Source: Phycisphaerae bacterium | Lineage (GTDB): Bacteria > Planctomycetota > Phycisphaerae > Phycisphaerales > UBA1924 | NCBI GenBank assembly: GCA_030432255.1 | Contig: JAUIHS010000003.1 | Coordinates: forward strand, 156,885 to 220,884 | Length of the DNA stretch: 64,000 nt | Reading direction: 5' to 3' | Shown: piece after piece, positions 38,332 through 46,904 of the stretch | Layout of the letters: each line of letters begins with the position of its first letter | Position numbering within the stretch: the stretch's first letter is position 1 | Notes under the pieces: generated by a model | Databases searched by the model: none | What the model was told of the DNA's origin: nothing | The model's input: the letters and a program-made list of their open reading frames with translations, nothing else | Made by a program: the position numbers and the translations under genes

Positions 38332-39188
38332 AGCTCTTCGAGTACCTCGACGGCTCGATGGCCTCCTTCATCCTGACCGCCATGGGCGTCGGATTCGCGA
38401 TCGCGCTGCTCGGCGGGCTGCTCAGCCCGCTCGTGGTGCTGAAACGCATGTCCTTCGTCGGCCAGGGCATCAGTCACTCCGCGTTCGGCGGCGTCGGTGT
38501 CGCCGCGATTCTTGGGCTCACCGCCGCCGGAGGCTGGGAACCCTACGCATTTCATGGGGTCATCACGATCTTCTGCCTGCTGGCGGCAACCGGCATCGCG
38601 GTGGTCAGTGAGCGTCGTCGCGAGAGCGAGGACACCGTGATCGGTATCTTCCTCGTCGGTGCCATGGCCTTCGGGGCGCTGCTCCTGCATGTGCGCCATC
38701 GTCTGACAGGTGCCACGGCGGGCATCGGATGGGAGTCGGTTCTCTTCGGCTCCATCACCGAAGTCGGTGAGGTACACCTCGCGCTCTCCTGGGGTGTGCT
38801 TGTACTGGTGGCACTCATCCTGTTCACGATTCGGCACCAGGTCATCTTCTGGGCATTCGATGAGCCGGCCGCGGCGGCCTTCGGCATCCGGACGTCGCGT
38901 ATGCGTCTGATCACGATGCTGCTTCTGGGTGTGGCGGTACTCGCATCGATGCGACTGGCGGGTGTCGTGCTGACAACGGCGCTGCTGGTGTTGCCCGGTG
39001 CCGCGGCACTCCAGTTGAGCCGTCGCATTCATACGGTGTGGTTTCTGTCGCTGCTTCTTTCGGTCGTTGGCGTGCTGGGAGGATTCGTATTGGCGGTCGA
39101 GACGGGTCTGCCGCCGGGTCCGTCAATGGTGAGCGCTATGATCCTGCTTTACGTGCTGTCCTGGCCCGCCTCGTTGTGGCGCCGTTGA
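38328..39188 (+). CDS. Zinc/manganese ABC transporter permease (ZnuB-like)
   Basis: 286 aa from GTG 38328. About eight hydrophobic segments and the ABC-3 family features ALLGGLLSPLVVLKRMSFVG, QGISHSAFGGVGVAAI and ASMRLAGVVLTTALLVLPGAA. It forms the channel of the importer. It is the third gene of the znuA-C-B-like operon, translationally coupled to the ATPase gene. Confidence 0.93.
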   Translation: MKLFEYLDGSMASFILTAMGVGFAIALLGGLLSPLVVLKRMSFVGQGISHSAFGGVGVAAILGLTAAGGWEPYAFHGVITIFCLLAATGIAVVSERRRESEDTVIGIFLVGAMAFGALLLHVRHRLTGATAGIGWESVLFGSITEVGEVHLALSWGVLVLVALILFTIRHQVIFWAFDEPAAAAFGIRTSRMRLITMLLLGVAVLASMRLAGVVLTTALLVLPGAAALQLSRRIHTVWFLSLLLSVVGVLGGFVLAVETGLPPGPSMVSAMILLYVLSWPASLWRR

Positions 39189-39209
39189 ATGAGAACAGAA
39201 AGGAAATCA

Positions 39210-39395
39210 ATGCGAGCCGAGACGATGCTCTCCGAACTGAATCGCCTGCGGAAGGACCTGGACGAGGACCCCACCGATCTGGAGTGGTTGGCCTTGCACC
39301 ACGCGTTCTGCTTCATCTCGTACAAGACCGGGGAGTTCCAGAAGTACCTCGATGATCAGGCTTCTCAGGGGGCCTTCGACGACTTCGAGAATTGA
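39210..39395 (+). CDS. Small hypothetical protein
   Basis: 61 aa. AAAGGAAA lies just before the ATG at 39210, which is why the ATG at 39189 was not used. It is helical and acidic (SELNRLRKDLDEDPTDLEWL, EFQKYLDDQA) with one Cys. The family is not recognised. It follows the permease gene by 21 bases and may be the end of the zinc operon, but a link to zinc cannot be shown from sequence. Confidence 0.6.
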   Translation: MRAETMLSELNRLRKDLDEDPTDLEWLALHHAFCFISYKTGEFQKYLDDQASQGAFDDFEN

Positions 39396-39409
39396 TGAGC
39401 AAAAAGGTG

Positions 39410-39437
39410 TTGACTTCGGTGATTTGAGGTCGATACT
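39410..39437 (+). promoter_or_regulatory. Candidate sigma-70-type promoter
   Basis: TTGACT (39410-39415), a 16-base spacer, then GATACT (39432-39437): 5 of 6 and 4 of 6 matches to TTGACA/TATAAT. It lies 14 bases after the small protein stop and would drive the orphan unit ending at 39748. Confidence 0.4.
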
Positions 39438-39622
39438 TCGGTATCGCGAGGAGCCCATCTGGTGCCGACCGGGCGAACCCCTGTTGGTGGAGATGGAGGA
39501 GCCGCGACGACCGTCGGACAACCTCGTCCGTCGGGCGATGAGCCGGAGGCGACGGTCTCCGGAGGAATAGGCTGGCATGGGCCTCGAAGTCACGGGGCAA
39601 TTGCCAGGAGTCCGTTCCGATT

Positions 39623-39633
39623 GGAGGTGATCC
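39623..39633 (+). promoter_or_regulatory. Extended Shine-Dalgarno sequence
   Basis: GGAGGTGATCC is complementary to 11 bases of the usual bacterial 16S rRNA 3' tail. Its GGAGG core lies 7 bases before the GTG at 39635. Such a long match is rare. Confidence 0.5.
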
Positions 39634-39634
39634 T

Positions 39635-39670
39635 GTGACCTATTGTGACTGTATGAAAGGGCTGCGCTGA
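39635..39670 (+). CDS. Candidate 11-residue micro-ORF
   Basis: GTG start with ideal spacing from the extended Shine-Dalgarno. The predicted peptide is MTYCDCMKGLR. The stop codon lies inside the left arm of the hairpin at 39659-39667. It looks like a leader peptide or a ribosome-dependent regulatory element, but no gene follows on this strand before the terminator. Whether it is translated cannot be told from sequence. Confidence 0.3.
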   Translation: MTYCDCMKGLR

Positions 39671-39724
39671 TTGAGCCGGCTCGACGGAACATGCGCTCTG
39701 CGCAGCCCGTAAACGAACAACACA

Positions 39725-39757
39725 CCCCGCGATCTTCGGATCGCGGGGTTGTTGCTT
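39725..39757. terminator. Bidirectional terminator with UUCG loop
   Basis: CCCCGCGATC/GATCGCGGGG form a perfect 10-bp stem with a TTCG tetraloop, extended by AACAA/TTGTT past a bulge and followed by TTGTTGCTTTT on the plus strand. It ends the orphan unit on the plus strand and can also end the aminotransferase transcript, which stops 22 bases away on the other strand. Confidence 0.9.
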
Positions 39758-39778
39758 TTGAATCGCCCATGATCCTCG

Positions 39779-40927
39779 CTACCCGATAAGCCCGCGCAGG
39801 CGGCGAAGCGCCTCGCTCAACGTTGCCTCGGACTTGCAGAACGCGAATCGCACCAGCGGATGACCGTGCTCGCGATTCTCGTAGAAGACGCTCGGGGGGA
39901 TCGCGGCGACACCCAACTCACGGGTGATGTGCTCGCAGAACGTACGGTCGTCGGCGAACCCGAAGGGCGTGTGGTCGGCGAGCAGGAAGTAGGTGCCCTC
40001 GCTCGGCTTCACCCGGAAGCCGAGGTCAAGCAAGCCCTCTGTCAGCAGATCCCGCCGCGCGCGGAAACTCGAACGGAATTCGTTGTAGTAAGACGGCGGC
40101 AGTTGCAGCGCGGCGACCGCGCCGTGTTGCAGCGGGGTCGGAACGGAGAATGTCAGGAACTGATGCGCGGACCGGACCCCGCGGGTCAACTCCGGTGACG
40201 CCACGACCCACCCCACCTTCCACCCCGTGAGACTGTAGGTCTTTCCCAGCGAAGACATCGTGACGGTGCGCTCTGACATCCCGGGCCAGGTCGACAGTCG
40301 ATGGTGTTCGCAGTCGAAGACCAGGTGCTCATACACCTCGTCAGTCAGCGCGATCATGTCATGTTGCTGACACAACTCCGCAATGAGCGACAACTCCTCG
40401 CGCCCGTAGACGTGTCCCGTCGGATTGTGTGGCGTGTTGACGAGGATCGCGCGGGCGCCTTCGCATGCTCGCCGCAACTCCGCCTCGTCAAACGTGAAGT
40501 CGGGAGCCCGGAGCGTTACGAAGACCGGAACGGCATCCGCCATCGCGACGGCCGCGCGATAGGAGTCATAGTAGGGCTCGAACAGGACGATCCGATCGCC
40601 CGGGTTGAGGAGGCCGATCATCGATGCCGCAATCGCCTCCGTGCACCCCGATGTCACAGTCACGTGGGCATTCGCGTCCGTCGGGAGTCCGCTCGCGGCC
40701 TCGAACACCCGCGCGATCTCGGCACGGAGTTCGGGAAGACCCGGCAGGGGCGCGTACTGGTTGGGGCCGGCAAGGGCGGCCTCAGCGGCTGTGCGTCGGA
40801 TGATTTCGGGTCCGTCCTCATCCGGAAACCCCTGCGAGAGGTTGACCGCGTCGTGCTCCTGCGCGAGCCGCGTCATCTCAGCGAAGATCGTCGTACCGAA
40901 GGGCTGCAGTCGTCGGGCGGTGCTCAT
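39779..40927 (-). CDS. PLP aminotransferase class I/II
   Basis: 382 aa from ATG 40927 (ATG 40936 is 3 codons earlier; neither has a clear Shine-Dalgarno). Fold type I features: VNLSQGFPDEDGP, NTPHNPTGHVYGREEL, DEVYEHLVFD, and the PLP-lysine motif SLGKTYSLTGWKVGW. The FPDEDGP start and the order of motifs fit the kynurenine/methionine aminotransferase (YbdL/KAT) group, which uses keto-acid acceptors. The exact substrate is not fixed. Confidence 0.88.
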   Translation of the reverse strand: MSTARRLQPFGTTIFAEMTRLAQEHDAVNLSQGFPDEDGPEIIRRTAAEAALAGPNQYAPLPGLPELRAEIARVFEAASGLPTDANAHVTVTSGCTEAIAASMIGLLNPGDRIVLFEPYYDSYRAAVAMADAVPVFVTLRAPDFTFDEAELRRACEGARAILVNTPHNPTGHVYGREELSLIAELCQQHDMIALTDEVYEHLVFDCEHHRLSTWPGMSERTVTMSSLGKTYSLTGWKVGWVVASPELTRGVRSAHQFLTFSVPTPLQHGAVAALQLPPSYYNEFRSSFRARRDLLTEGLLDLGFRVKPSEGTYFLLADHTPFGFADDRTFCEHITRELGVAAIPPSVFYENREHGHPLVRFAFCKSEATLSEALRRLRGLIG

Positions 40928-41055
40928 GCAGCCCATTCTGACAGATTCAGCCCCGATGCACGATGCCCTCGCGTAGCGGCGTGGAGCGGTTTCGGATACG
41001 ATCGGCGACCCGGCGGAGAACGCCATCCAACCCCCAACGAACCAGGAGCGAACTG

Positions 41056-42009
41056 ATGCGTCGTGCCAAGATTTCGGTCATCGGAGCAGGGAATGTCGGT
41101 GCCACGTGTGCCCATTGGGCCGCCGCGAAGGAGCTTGGCGACGTTGTGCTCCTCGACATCCCGGACAAGGTCGGAGTCGCACAGGGCAAGGCCATCGACC
41201 TGGCCTGCTGTGGCCCCATCGAGCGTTTCGATGCTCAGATCACGGGCACCAGCGACTACAAGGACATCGCGGGGTCGGATGTTGTCATCGTGACGGCGGG
41301 CCTGCCGCGAAAGCCGGGCATGAGCCGTGACGACCTGATCCAGACGAATGTGAAGATCGTCAAGAGCGTCTCGGAGCAGATTCGCGAGTACGCCCCGGAG
41401 TCGGTCGTCATCGTGGTGAGCAACCCGCTGGACGCCATGGTTTACACCGCGTGGAAGGCGACAGGCTTCCCGACCAACCGTATCCTCGGTCAGGCGGGCG
41501 CCCTGGACGTGGCTCGCTTCCGTACCTTCCTCGCCTGGGAGATCGGCTGCTCCATCGAGGATGTCACCGCGCTGCTCCTCGGCGGGCACGGCGACGATAT
41601 GGTTCCCCTGGTGCGGTACACCTCCGTGCACGGCATTCCCGTGAGCCAACTGCTCCCCATGGAGAAGATCACGGCCTGCGTGGAGCGGGCCAAGGTCGGC
41701 GGCGGTGAGGTCGTCAAGCTCATGGGCACCAGTGCGTACTATGCCCCTGCATCCGGCTCCGTCCAGATGGCCGAGGCGATCATCAAGGACAAGAAGCGGA
41801 TCATCCCCTGCGCGGCGTACTGCGAGAAGGAGTACGGGATCGGCGGCTACTTCGTTGGCGTGCCTTGCGTCCTCGGCTCCGGCGGCATGGAGAAGGTCAT
41901 CGAAGTGGACCTTCAGGGTGAGGAAAAGACGCTCATGGACGAGTCCATCTCACACGTGAAGGACCTCGTGAGGGTCGTCACCGAGATGTTCCCCGAACTC
42001 GCATCCTGA
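41056..42009 (+). CDS. mdh: Malate dehydrogenase, LDH-like type
   Basis: 317 aa. NAD-binding ISVIGAGNVGATCAHWAA, VTAGLPRKPGMSRDDL (substrate loop with RKPGMSR typical of malate, not lactate, enzymes), VVSNPLDAM, and the catalytic His in LLGGHGDDMVPLV. It interconverts malate and oxaloacetate in the TCA cycle. AGGAG precedes ATG 41056. It is monocistronic and divergent from the aminotransferase. Confidence 0.96.
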   Translation: MRRAKISVIGAGNVGATCAHWAAAKELGDVVLLDIPDKVGVAQGKAIDLACCGPIERFDAQITGTSDYKDIAGSDVVIVTAGLPRKPGMSRDDLIQTNVKIVKSVSEQIREYAPESVVIVVSNPLDAMVYTAWKATGFPTNRILGQAGALDVARFRTFLAWEIGCSIEDVTALLLGGHGDDMVPLVRYTSVHGIPVSQLLPMEKITACVERAKVGGGEVVKLMGTSAYYAPASGSVQMAEAIIKDKKRIIPCAAYCEKEYGIGGYFVGVPCVLGSGGMEKVIEVDLQGEEKTLMDESISHVKDLVRVVTEMFPELAS

Positions 42010-42163
42010 GACCCCGGTCCCCCGTCCCAACGCCCACCAGACGCCTTCTCAGGGGCTTTCTGTCACTTTTTTGGCAAAGTTGACGGCACGTCAGGCTGTC
42101 TGTCGCCACAATAGGTAGACACAGCAAGCAGCAGCCGGACTTCCGGTCCAGGGGACATGCGTG

Positions 42164-42682
42164 ATGGTGGAACTGATTGAGTGGTATCAATGTCGTGGTT
42201 GTGGCCGACGGCTCAAGTGGCGCGCTGAACTCGTTGGGCGAGAGACCGAGTGTCAGTGCGGCAGTGTCGTGGTCTGCCCGGAACTCTCAGGCTTCGAACT
42301 CGAAGAGGCATCTCCGGACAGCACCATGAGCGCGACCGCCTCGGGTTCGATGAGCGGTTCGGTGATCGCGGCGAGCCAGCAGGAAGTCCTCGAGGTTGAT
42401 CTCACCGAGGAGGTTGAGCCGGCCCGGTGCGTCCATGGCGAGATCCCATGGCATCGTCACATCAACTTCAAGGCGGTGTGCTGGACCGGCGCCGCTCTCT
42501 TTGGGCTCTCGGTCGGGATCTTTGCGGTCATCATGGCCGAATGGCCTTGGATCGTCGCCGCCGTGATCATCACACCCTTTACGTTCTGGAAGTGGTGGAA
42601 GTGCGAACGGATCTGGCAGGGGCCGCGATCCCTGGCCCGTGCCGTCGAAGAGACGCTCGGCGAGCAGGGCGCCGGGCACTGA
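42164..42682 (+). CDS. Zinc-ribbon membrane protein, hypothetical
   Basis: 172 aa. An N-terminal CRGCGRRLKW and CQCGSVVVCP (residues 10-40) form a zinc ribbon, followed by a Ser-rich acidic linker and two transmembrane segments (about 107-145). The start is ATG 42164 or the GTG one codon before it. It is similar in plan to the 9851 and 12817 proteins but not clearly paralogous. Function unknown. Confidence 0.65.
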   Translation: MVELIEWYQCRGCGRRLKWRAELVGRETECQCGSVVVCPELSGFELEEASPDSTMSATASGSMSGSVIAASQQEVLEVDLTEEVEPARCVHGEIPWHRHINFKAVCWTGAALFGLSVGIFAVIMAEWPWIVAAVIITPFTFWKWWKCERIWQGPRSLARAVEETLGEQGAGH

Positions 42683-42718
42683 CGCAGAACTGAACGTCGA
42701 TCATCGAGGCGTGCAGCC

Positions 42719-42750
42719 AAAAGAAAACGCCCGATTCAGAAGATCGGGCG
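42719..42750 (-). terminator. Rho-independent terminator of the recombinase gene
   Basis: On the minus strand CGCCCGAT/ATCGGGCG (8 bp, 7-base loop) is followed by TTTTCTTTT. It lies 28 bases after the XerC stop. Confidence 0.85.
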
Positions 42751-42777
42751 ACCGGGGAGCTTGATGATGAGATCGGG

Positions 42778-43776
42778 TTATCCCGCCTCGGCACGCGGGT
42801 GTGACTTGTCGTACGTGTCACGCATGCGCTGAGTCGTCAGATGTGTGTAGGTTTGGGTCGTGCTCAGCGACTGATGGCCGAGCAGTTCCTGGACGCAGCG
42901 CAGGTCGGCGCCGTTGTCCAGCAGGTGCGTTGCGAAGGAGTGACGCAGCGTGTGCGGGCTGATGCTCGGATCAAGGCCCACCTGGCGGAGGTACTTGTCC
43001 AGCTTGCGGCGGACAGAGCGTGAAGACAGCCGGCCGCCATGCTTGTTGATGAAGAGCGGATGCTCCCCCTCGCCGGTCCATGCAGATGCGTAGCGTTCGT
43101 CAGATGCCAGCACGTTGCGATACTGGCGAATCGCCGTGAGGGCGTGAGAGCCGAGCGGAACGATGCGCTCCTTCTTGCCCTTGCCGCGGACCCGGACCGC
43201 TTCCGCGCCTTCGTCAAGATCCTCGATGTCCAGATCGACGAGTTCGCTGACTCGGATACCGGTTGAGTAGAGCGTCTCAAGCATGGCACGATCGCGAGCG
43301 CCCAGCACGTCCTGATCATCGGGAGCGGAGAGCAACTGTTCGATCTGTTCCACGGTGATCGCCTTCGGGAGGCGCTTGGACTGCCGGGGCGTCCTGATGA
43401 GAACCATGGGATTCGAGTCGACGTGGTTGAACTTGAGAGCCCACTTGTAGAACGACCGCAGGGTCGCGATCTTCCGCGCCATCGTGGCCGCCGAGTAGTT
43501 CTGTTCGGAGAGGTGATTCAGGTAGTTGCGAATGGAGTCCGCGTCGGCATTGCAGATGATGCCGGTCACGGAACTGGTGGCCGCACCGTTGTTACGACAG
43601 CCGTTGTCGAAGGCGGCCTTCTCCGCCGCCTCCGCGTAGCTGAGGTTCGCCTCATCGAGGGTGAACTCGGTGTACTGACGAAGGTCAGCGCCGTAACACC
43701 GGGCCGTATACGGGCTGAAGTGCCGCTCGTCGGTGAGGTAACTCAGGAATGCGTTGACGATGGGTAGGGTGCTCAT
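42778..43776 (-). CDS. Tyrosine site-specific recombinase XerC/XerD-like
   Basis: 332 aa from ATG 43776 (ATG 43794 would add six residues). Core-binding domain 1-135, then the catalytic domain with the full residue set: Arg in TGIRVSELVDLD, Lys in RGKGKKERIVPLG, HxxR in HTLRHSFATHLL, His in LLGHQSLSTTQ, and nucleophile Tyr in TYTHL. It resolves chromosome dimers at dif with a partner. The N-terminal domain carries an unusual insertion of about 37 residues (about 38-75). No att site, phage or transposon gene is near, so a housekeeping role is favoured. Confidence 0.88.
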   Translation of the reverse strand: MSTLPIVNAFLSYLTDERHFSPYTARCYGADLRQYTEFTLDEANLSYAEAAEKAAFDNGCRNNGAATSSVTGIICNADADSIRNYLNHLSEQNYSAATMARKIATLRSFYKWALKFNHVDSNPMVLIRTPRQSKRLPKAITVEQIEQLLSAPDDQDVLGARDRAMLETLYSTGIRVSELVDLDIEDLDEGAEAVRVRGKGKKERIVPLGSHALTAIRQYRNVLASDERYASAWTGEGEHPLFINKHGGRLSSRSVRRKLDKYLRQVGLDPSISPHTLRHSFATHLLDNGADLRCVQELLGHQSLSTTQTYTHLTTQRMRDTYDKSHPRAEAG

Positions 43777-43881
43777 CTCTTCACTCGGCTCCATGACAGG
43801 AGGGGGCCATCTGAAATGTGGTCGTGACGTCTATCGGATCAACCGGGGGGCGACATCAGTCCTATATGATCTTGGTGCGAA

Positions 43882-44151
43882 CTATGGCCCACCATGTGGG
43901 CTGAAATCGTGCTGATGCAGGTGCGATGTCAGCCGACGCCCCAGTTCGTGGGCGATCATGGCGGCGTCGAACCAGTCAATTGCGGATCCCGGATCCTGGG
44001 CATGCTCGATGGCGAGGTCGAGCAGCCGGGCATCGTCGCCCGGTTCGACCGCGACGAACCGGTACAGGTGGCCGTCCTTGACCACACAGATATCGTGGGT
44101 CGGTCGACCGTTGGGCTGATTTGATGATGTCGCAGATTCGCTCATCGTCAT
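43882..44151 (-). CDS. Small hypothetical protein
   Basis: 89 aa, soluble. GHLYRFVAVEPGDDARLLDL, then IDWFDAAMIAHELGRRL and a His-rich end (LTSHLHQHDFSPHGG). No family recognised. Good start context at ATG 44151 was not seen, but codon use is consistent with coding. It lies alone between the recombinase and a lipoprotein gene on the same strand. Confidence 0.55.
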   Translation of the reverse strand: MTMSESATSSNQPNGRPTHDICVVKDGHLYRFVAVEPGDDARLLDLAIEHAQDPGSAIDWFDAAMIAHELGRRLTSHLHQHDFSPHGGP

Positions 44152-44197
44152 TGTCCCGAGTCATCGGCCCAAGCCGCGATCGGAACGTCCGATGAGG

Positions 44198-44998
44198 CTA
44201 TTGAGCCGCTGCCTGCTGCATGCTCCGGATCAATTCCATCCGGCCGTGTTCATTCCGAACCAGTTCTTCCAGGGCATGGAAGCAGGCGAATTGTGTGAAC
44301 GATCGCATGCTCATCGTGTAGCGCTTCCAGCCGAGTCCCGAGGTGGGATCGGTCCGGCTGGCGGCGTAACCGCGGATGGCTCTCATGGTCTCGTAGTGAG
44401 AGGCATCGAGATGCTGCGCGACGGCACTGACCGGCTGAGATGCCGGCCAGTCGCCCCGGATGAGTTGGTCCGTCGAGGCGGCCTGGAGTTCGATCGGATC
44501 AAACGTGGGGCCCTCGACTGTACGCATGGTCTCGCTGCGAGCAAAGAGACCGATTGTCATTCCGATCGAGGGAGGAGAGTAGGGGTCCCAAGCTGAGACC
44601 GAGCCCACGAGAATGGCGTCCGCTCCCAATGCCTTTGCCACGGAAACCGCTTCGGAAGGTGTGCCGATCGATGGAAGTTCCATCGCCTCCATCACCTGGA
44701 TCGTGCGGTTCAGAGGCAGGGCGGTGACGCCCTCAATCTGCTGCACTTCGTTGGCGAGCGCATCGGCAAGAGCCAGGACATCCACGGAACTGTGGCCCGA
44801 CTCGTTGCGGAAGGGCGCAACCGCCCAGACCACCGGACGGCCCGCCTCATAGGGCGAGACCAGGTTGTCAGGTCGGCTCGAAAGGCGGAATCCGCCGCAC
44901 CCGGGCAGGGCCGTGAGGCACAGTCCCGTGAGCATCAGCGCTGCCAGAGAGAAGGTCAACCGGCGCGAATTGCAGAGCATGAATCGTCGTCTTGTCAT
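44198..44998 (-). CDS. Lipoprotein, CsgG/FlgO-like fold likely
   Basis: 266 aa from ATG 44998. Signal peptide with lipobox LPGC at about 33-36. The next part, VWAVAPFRNESGHSSVDV, with LADALANEVQQIEGV and AKALGADAILVGSVSAWDP, has the layout of CsgG/LpoB/FlgO/GNA1162 periplasmic lipoproteins. It is the second gene after the TolB-like lipoprotein (66-base gap), suggesting a joint envelope role. The exact family is uncertain. Confidence 0.65.
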   Translation of the reverse strand: MTRRRFMLCNSRRLTFSLAALMLTGLCLTALPGCGGFRLSSRPDNLVSPYEAGRPVVWAVAPFRNESGHSSVDVLALADALANEVQQIEGVTALPLNRTIQVMEAMELPSIGTPSEAVSVAKALGADAILVGSVSAWDPYSPPSIGMTIGLFARSETMRTVEGPTFDPIELQAASTDQLIRGDWPASQPVSAVAQHLDASHYETMRAIRGYAASRTDPTSGLGWKRYTMSMRSFTQFACFHALEELVRNEHGRMELIRSMQQAAAQ

Positions 44999-45064
44999 GG
45001 CTTCCTGCCATCTCCCGGGGCTCCGCCCGCGGCAATCACCCCCGGTCATCCGGAGGATCGTCCA

Positions 45065-46414
45065 TCAGTCCAGGTCGTCGGGGACCGGCACCGTCGCGGT
45101 GGACGGAGCAGTGCTTCCCGGCATCGAGCCGGGGAAGAACTCCGCGTACGTGGAGTCCTCCGCACGGGCATCGCCGGCGGCGACCATCGCCTGCTCTGGT
45201 CCAATCGACCAGATGTTATCGGTAGCGTTACGATTCGAGACGAAATAGACGCGGCCGTCGGGGCTCCAGGTCGGCATCAGATTCACGTGCCAGCCTCCGG
45301 TCAGGTTGGCGCGTCCGGTCCCGTCCGCATTCATGATCCAGACGTCCGCCGTTTCGGGCTTTTTCGAAGAGCTGAGGGCGTGGGGATTGAAGACGGTCGA
45401 GAACGCGATTCGCGTGCCGTCCGGTGACCAACTCGGGTTGATCGCCGCTGCCACGGGGCTGGAGACGATCTCGGTGGGGGCCACGCCCTCGCCGTTGACG
45501 TAGTCGATGGTCCAGATGGCAAAGAACCGATCGCCGCGATCGCGGGACCGCTGGAAGAGGATGCGGTTCTCCGAGGGATGCCAGACAGGGAAGAGCCCGT
45601 AACCGATGAAGTGGTTGACCGCCGTCTGGCTGACATCCACGGTCCAGAGTTCCCAGCGATCGGAACTCTCGCTGAGGCGGCAGTAGGCAAGGGTCTGACC
45701 GTCAGGCGACCAGGTCGGGTGGAGTTCCTGCCCGGTCGCGCTGGTGATCTGGACGGCCTGACCGCCAAACGCATTCATGACGTAGATGTCCCAACTGCCG
45801 TTCCGGTTCGAAGAAAACGCGATGCGCTGCCCGTCAGGGCTCTCCGCCGGCATGATGTCGTGCGCCGGGTCAGAGGTCAGTTGGGTCACGCTGCGGCCGT
45901 CAATGCTCTTGTAGTAGATGTCAGACGTGGGGCGGTGACGAGTGCTTGAGAAGTAGATCCGCCCACCGTCGTGTGAGACTGCCGGGTCGAAGTCGGCGCC
46001 CTCAGTGGCGAAGGAGTTCTGCCGCAGGTTCTCGGTGGCGTCATTCGCCATGCGGTGACGGCTCCCGGAGCCATGCTCTACGGGAAGTTCGCCGAAGAGG
46101 CTGAACTGGGGCGAGGAACTCACGCCCGGGCGACCGGCGAAGCCGTCGTAGCCTGCTGGAAAGACTTCCGAGGAGTAGGGCGATGGCGTGCGCGACGAGG
46201 GGGCCGCGAACGGATTGAGCGGGTTGTAGGCGCGTCCGTTGACGGTGGTGGTCGTCGCGTGCTGCATATTGGGCGCGGGACTCGAGTGCCGCGTCGGTGC
46301 AGACGCTGACTGAGCCGAGGTCTGGCCGGGCCATGACAAGTTGCAGCCTGCGAGTGATGCGAGGGTGGCGAGCAGTGAGGTGATCAGCAGACGTTCCGCG
46401 GGTCGAGCGACCAT
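45065..46414 (-). CDS. TolB-like beta-propeller lipoprotein
   Basis: 449 aa from ATG 46414 with AAAGGAGA upstream. Lipobox LAGC at about 20-23, a Ser/Pro-rich linker to residue 105, then WD40-like (PD40) TolB repeats: DPAVSHDGGRIYFSS, SPDGQRIAFSSNRNG, WSPDGQTLAYCRL, WSPDGTRIAFS, WSPDGRVYFVSNRN. It may form a six-bladed propeller at the periplasmic face. The family TolB works with Pal/TolA at the outer membrane, but the lipid anchor and lack of tolQRA neighbours argue for a paralogue with a different role. Confidence 0.8.
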   Translation of the reverse strand: MVARPAERLLITSLLATLASLAGCNLSWPGQTSAQSASAPTRHSSPAPNMQHATTTTVNGRAYNPLNPFAAPSSRTPSPYSSEVFPAGYDGFAGRPGVSSSPQFSLFGELPVEHGSGSRHRMANDATENLRQNSFATEGADFDPAVSHDGGRIYFSSTRHRPTSDIYYKSIDGRSVTQLTSDPAHDIMPAESPDGQRIAFSSNRNGSWDIYVMNAFGGQAVQITSATGQELHPTWSPDGQTLAYCRLSESSDRWELWTVDVSQTAVNHFIGYGLFPVWHPSENRILFQRSRDRGDRFFAIWTIDYVNGEGVAPTEIVSSPVAAAINPSWSPDGTRIAFSTVFNPHALSSSKKPETADVWIMNADGTGRANLTGGWHVNLMPTWSPDGRVYFVSNRNATDNIWSIGPEQAMVAAGDARAEDSTYAEFFPGSMPGSTAPSTATVPVPDDLD

Positions 46415-46904
46415 CGCAGTCTCCTTTCGAGCCAATGGACCTGTACGGGGACGTGGTCTGACGTCTCCCCTCCAGCCGGCTCCGCCGGGATCGCATACTG
46501 AGATGCGCATTCCTTGCGCTGGTCGCCGCGGCGCTGGTCGAGCGCGACGACAACCACCCAGCCTCTATTCGGACCTGTGAGACTGGGACTTGAGTGGACT
46601 GCGGTTGTTCAGTTGGTGCCCGGAATCAAAAAAAGAACGGACCGACGTGGCTGCACGAGCGCCTCCTCCAAACGCTCGACGAGCCGGACAGTCGGTCCGT
46701 CTCAAGTCGAATCTGGTCAGACGATCGTGGTCCTTGTGGCCCGCTCGTTTTCGTAGCTTTGTTGAACGGCAATCCTGGCCGCATGGGAAGCCCGGAAGGT
46801 TCAAAAGCGGATTTGTACTGTACCGAACCGATCCCCCGGATGGGCGCGGATTCCGCGCGTTGGAGCGAAAATCTCTGTTTCCGATGCCCCCTGAAAGTGG
46901 CGGG
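46415..46904. other. Intergenic region between TolB-like and ANTAR genes
   Basis: About 490 bases without a convincing gene. Its left half must hold the promoter of the TolB-like gene; the middle holds the terminator at 46628-46700; the right 200 bases are the probable 3' untranslated region of the ANTAR regulator. Overlapping frames on both strands have no family likeness and were not accepted. Confidence 0.5.
46628..46700 (-). terminator. Large terminator hairpin downstream of ANTAR gene
   Basis: On the minus strand a 10-bp stem ACGGACCGAC/GTCGGTCCGT (46637-46646 with 46691-46700) encloses a second stem CGAGCG/CGCTCG (46656-46661 with 46673-46678) and is followed by T, C and seven T. It lies 205 bases past the ANTAR gene stop. 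Confidence 0.75.

Larger units (their letters stand above)
39396..39724 (+). other. Orphan transcribed region, possible small RNA or micro-ORF
   Basis: No normal-sized gene lies here. It has a promoter-like sequence at 39410-39437, a strong ribosome binding site before an 11-codon GTG frame at 39635-39670, a 9-bp hairpin GGGCTGCGC/GCGCAGCCC (39659-39667 with 39700-39708) that covers the end of that frame, and ends in a terminator at 39725-39748. A longer GTG frame at 39462-39638 (58 codons) overlaps it by GTGA, but its third-position GC is below that of neighbouring genes. Confidence 0.4.

Noticed and set aside
39462..39638. 58-codon GTG frame with GAGGAG 8 bases upstream
   Set aside because: Third-position GC (about 59%) is well below neighbouring genes and the Gly-rich translation shows no family likeness; kept only as part of the orphan region.
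42778..43776. Tyrosine recombinase as the integrase of a mobile element
   Set aside because: No att-like repeats, tRNA overlap, phage or transfer genes nearby; the motif set fits XerC/D.
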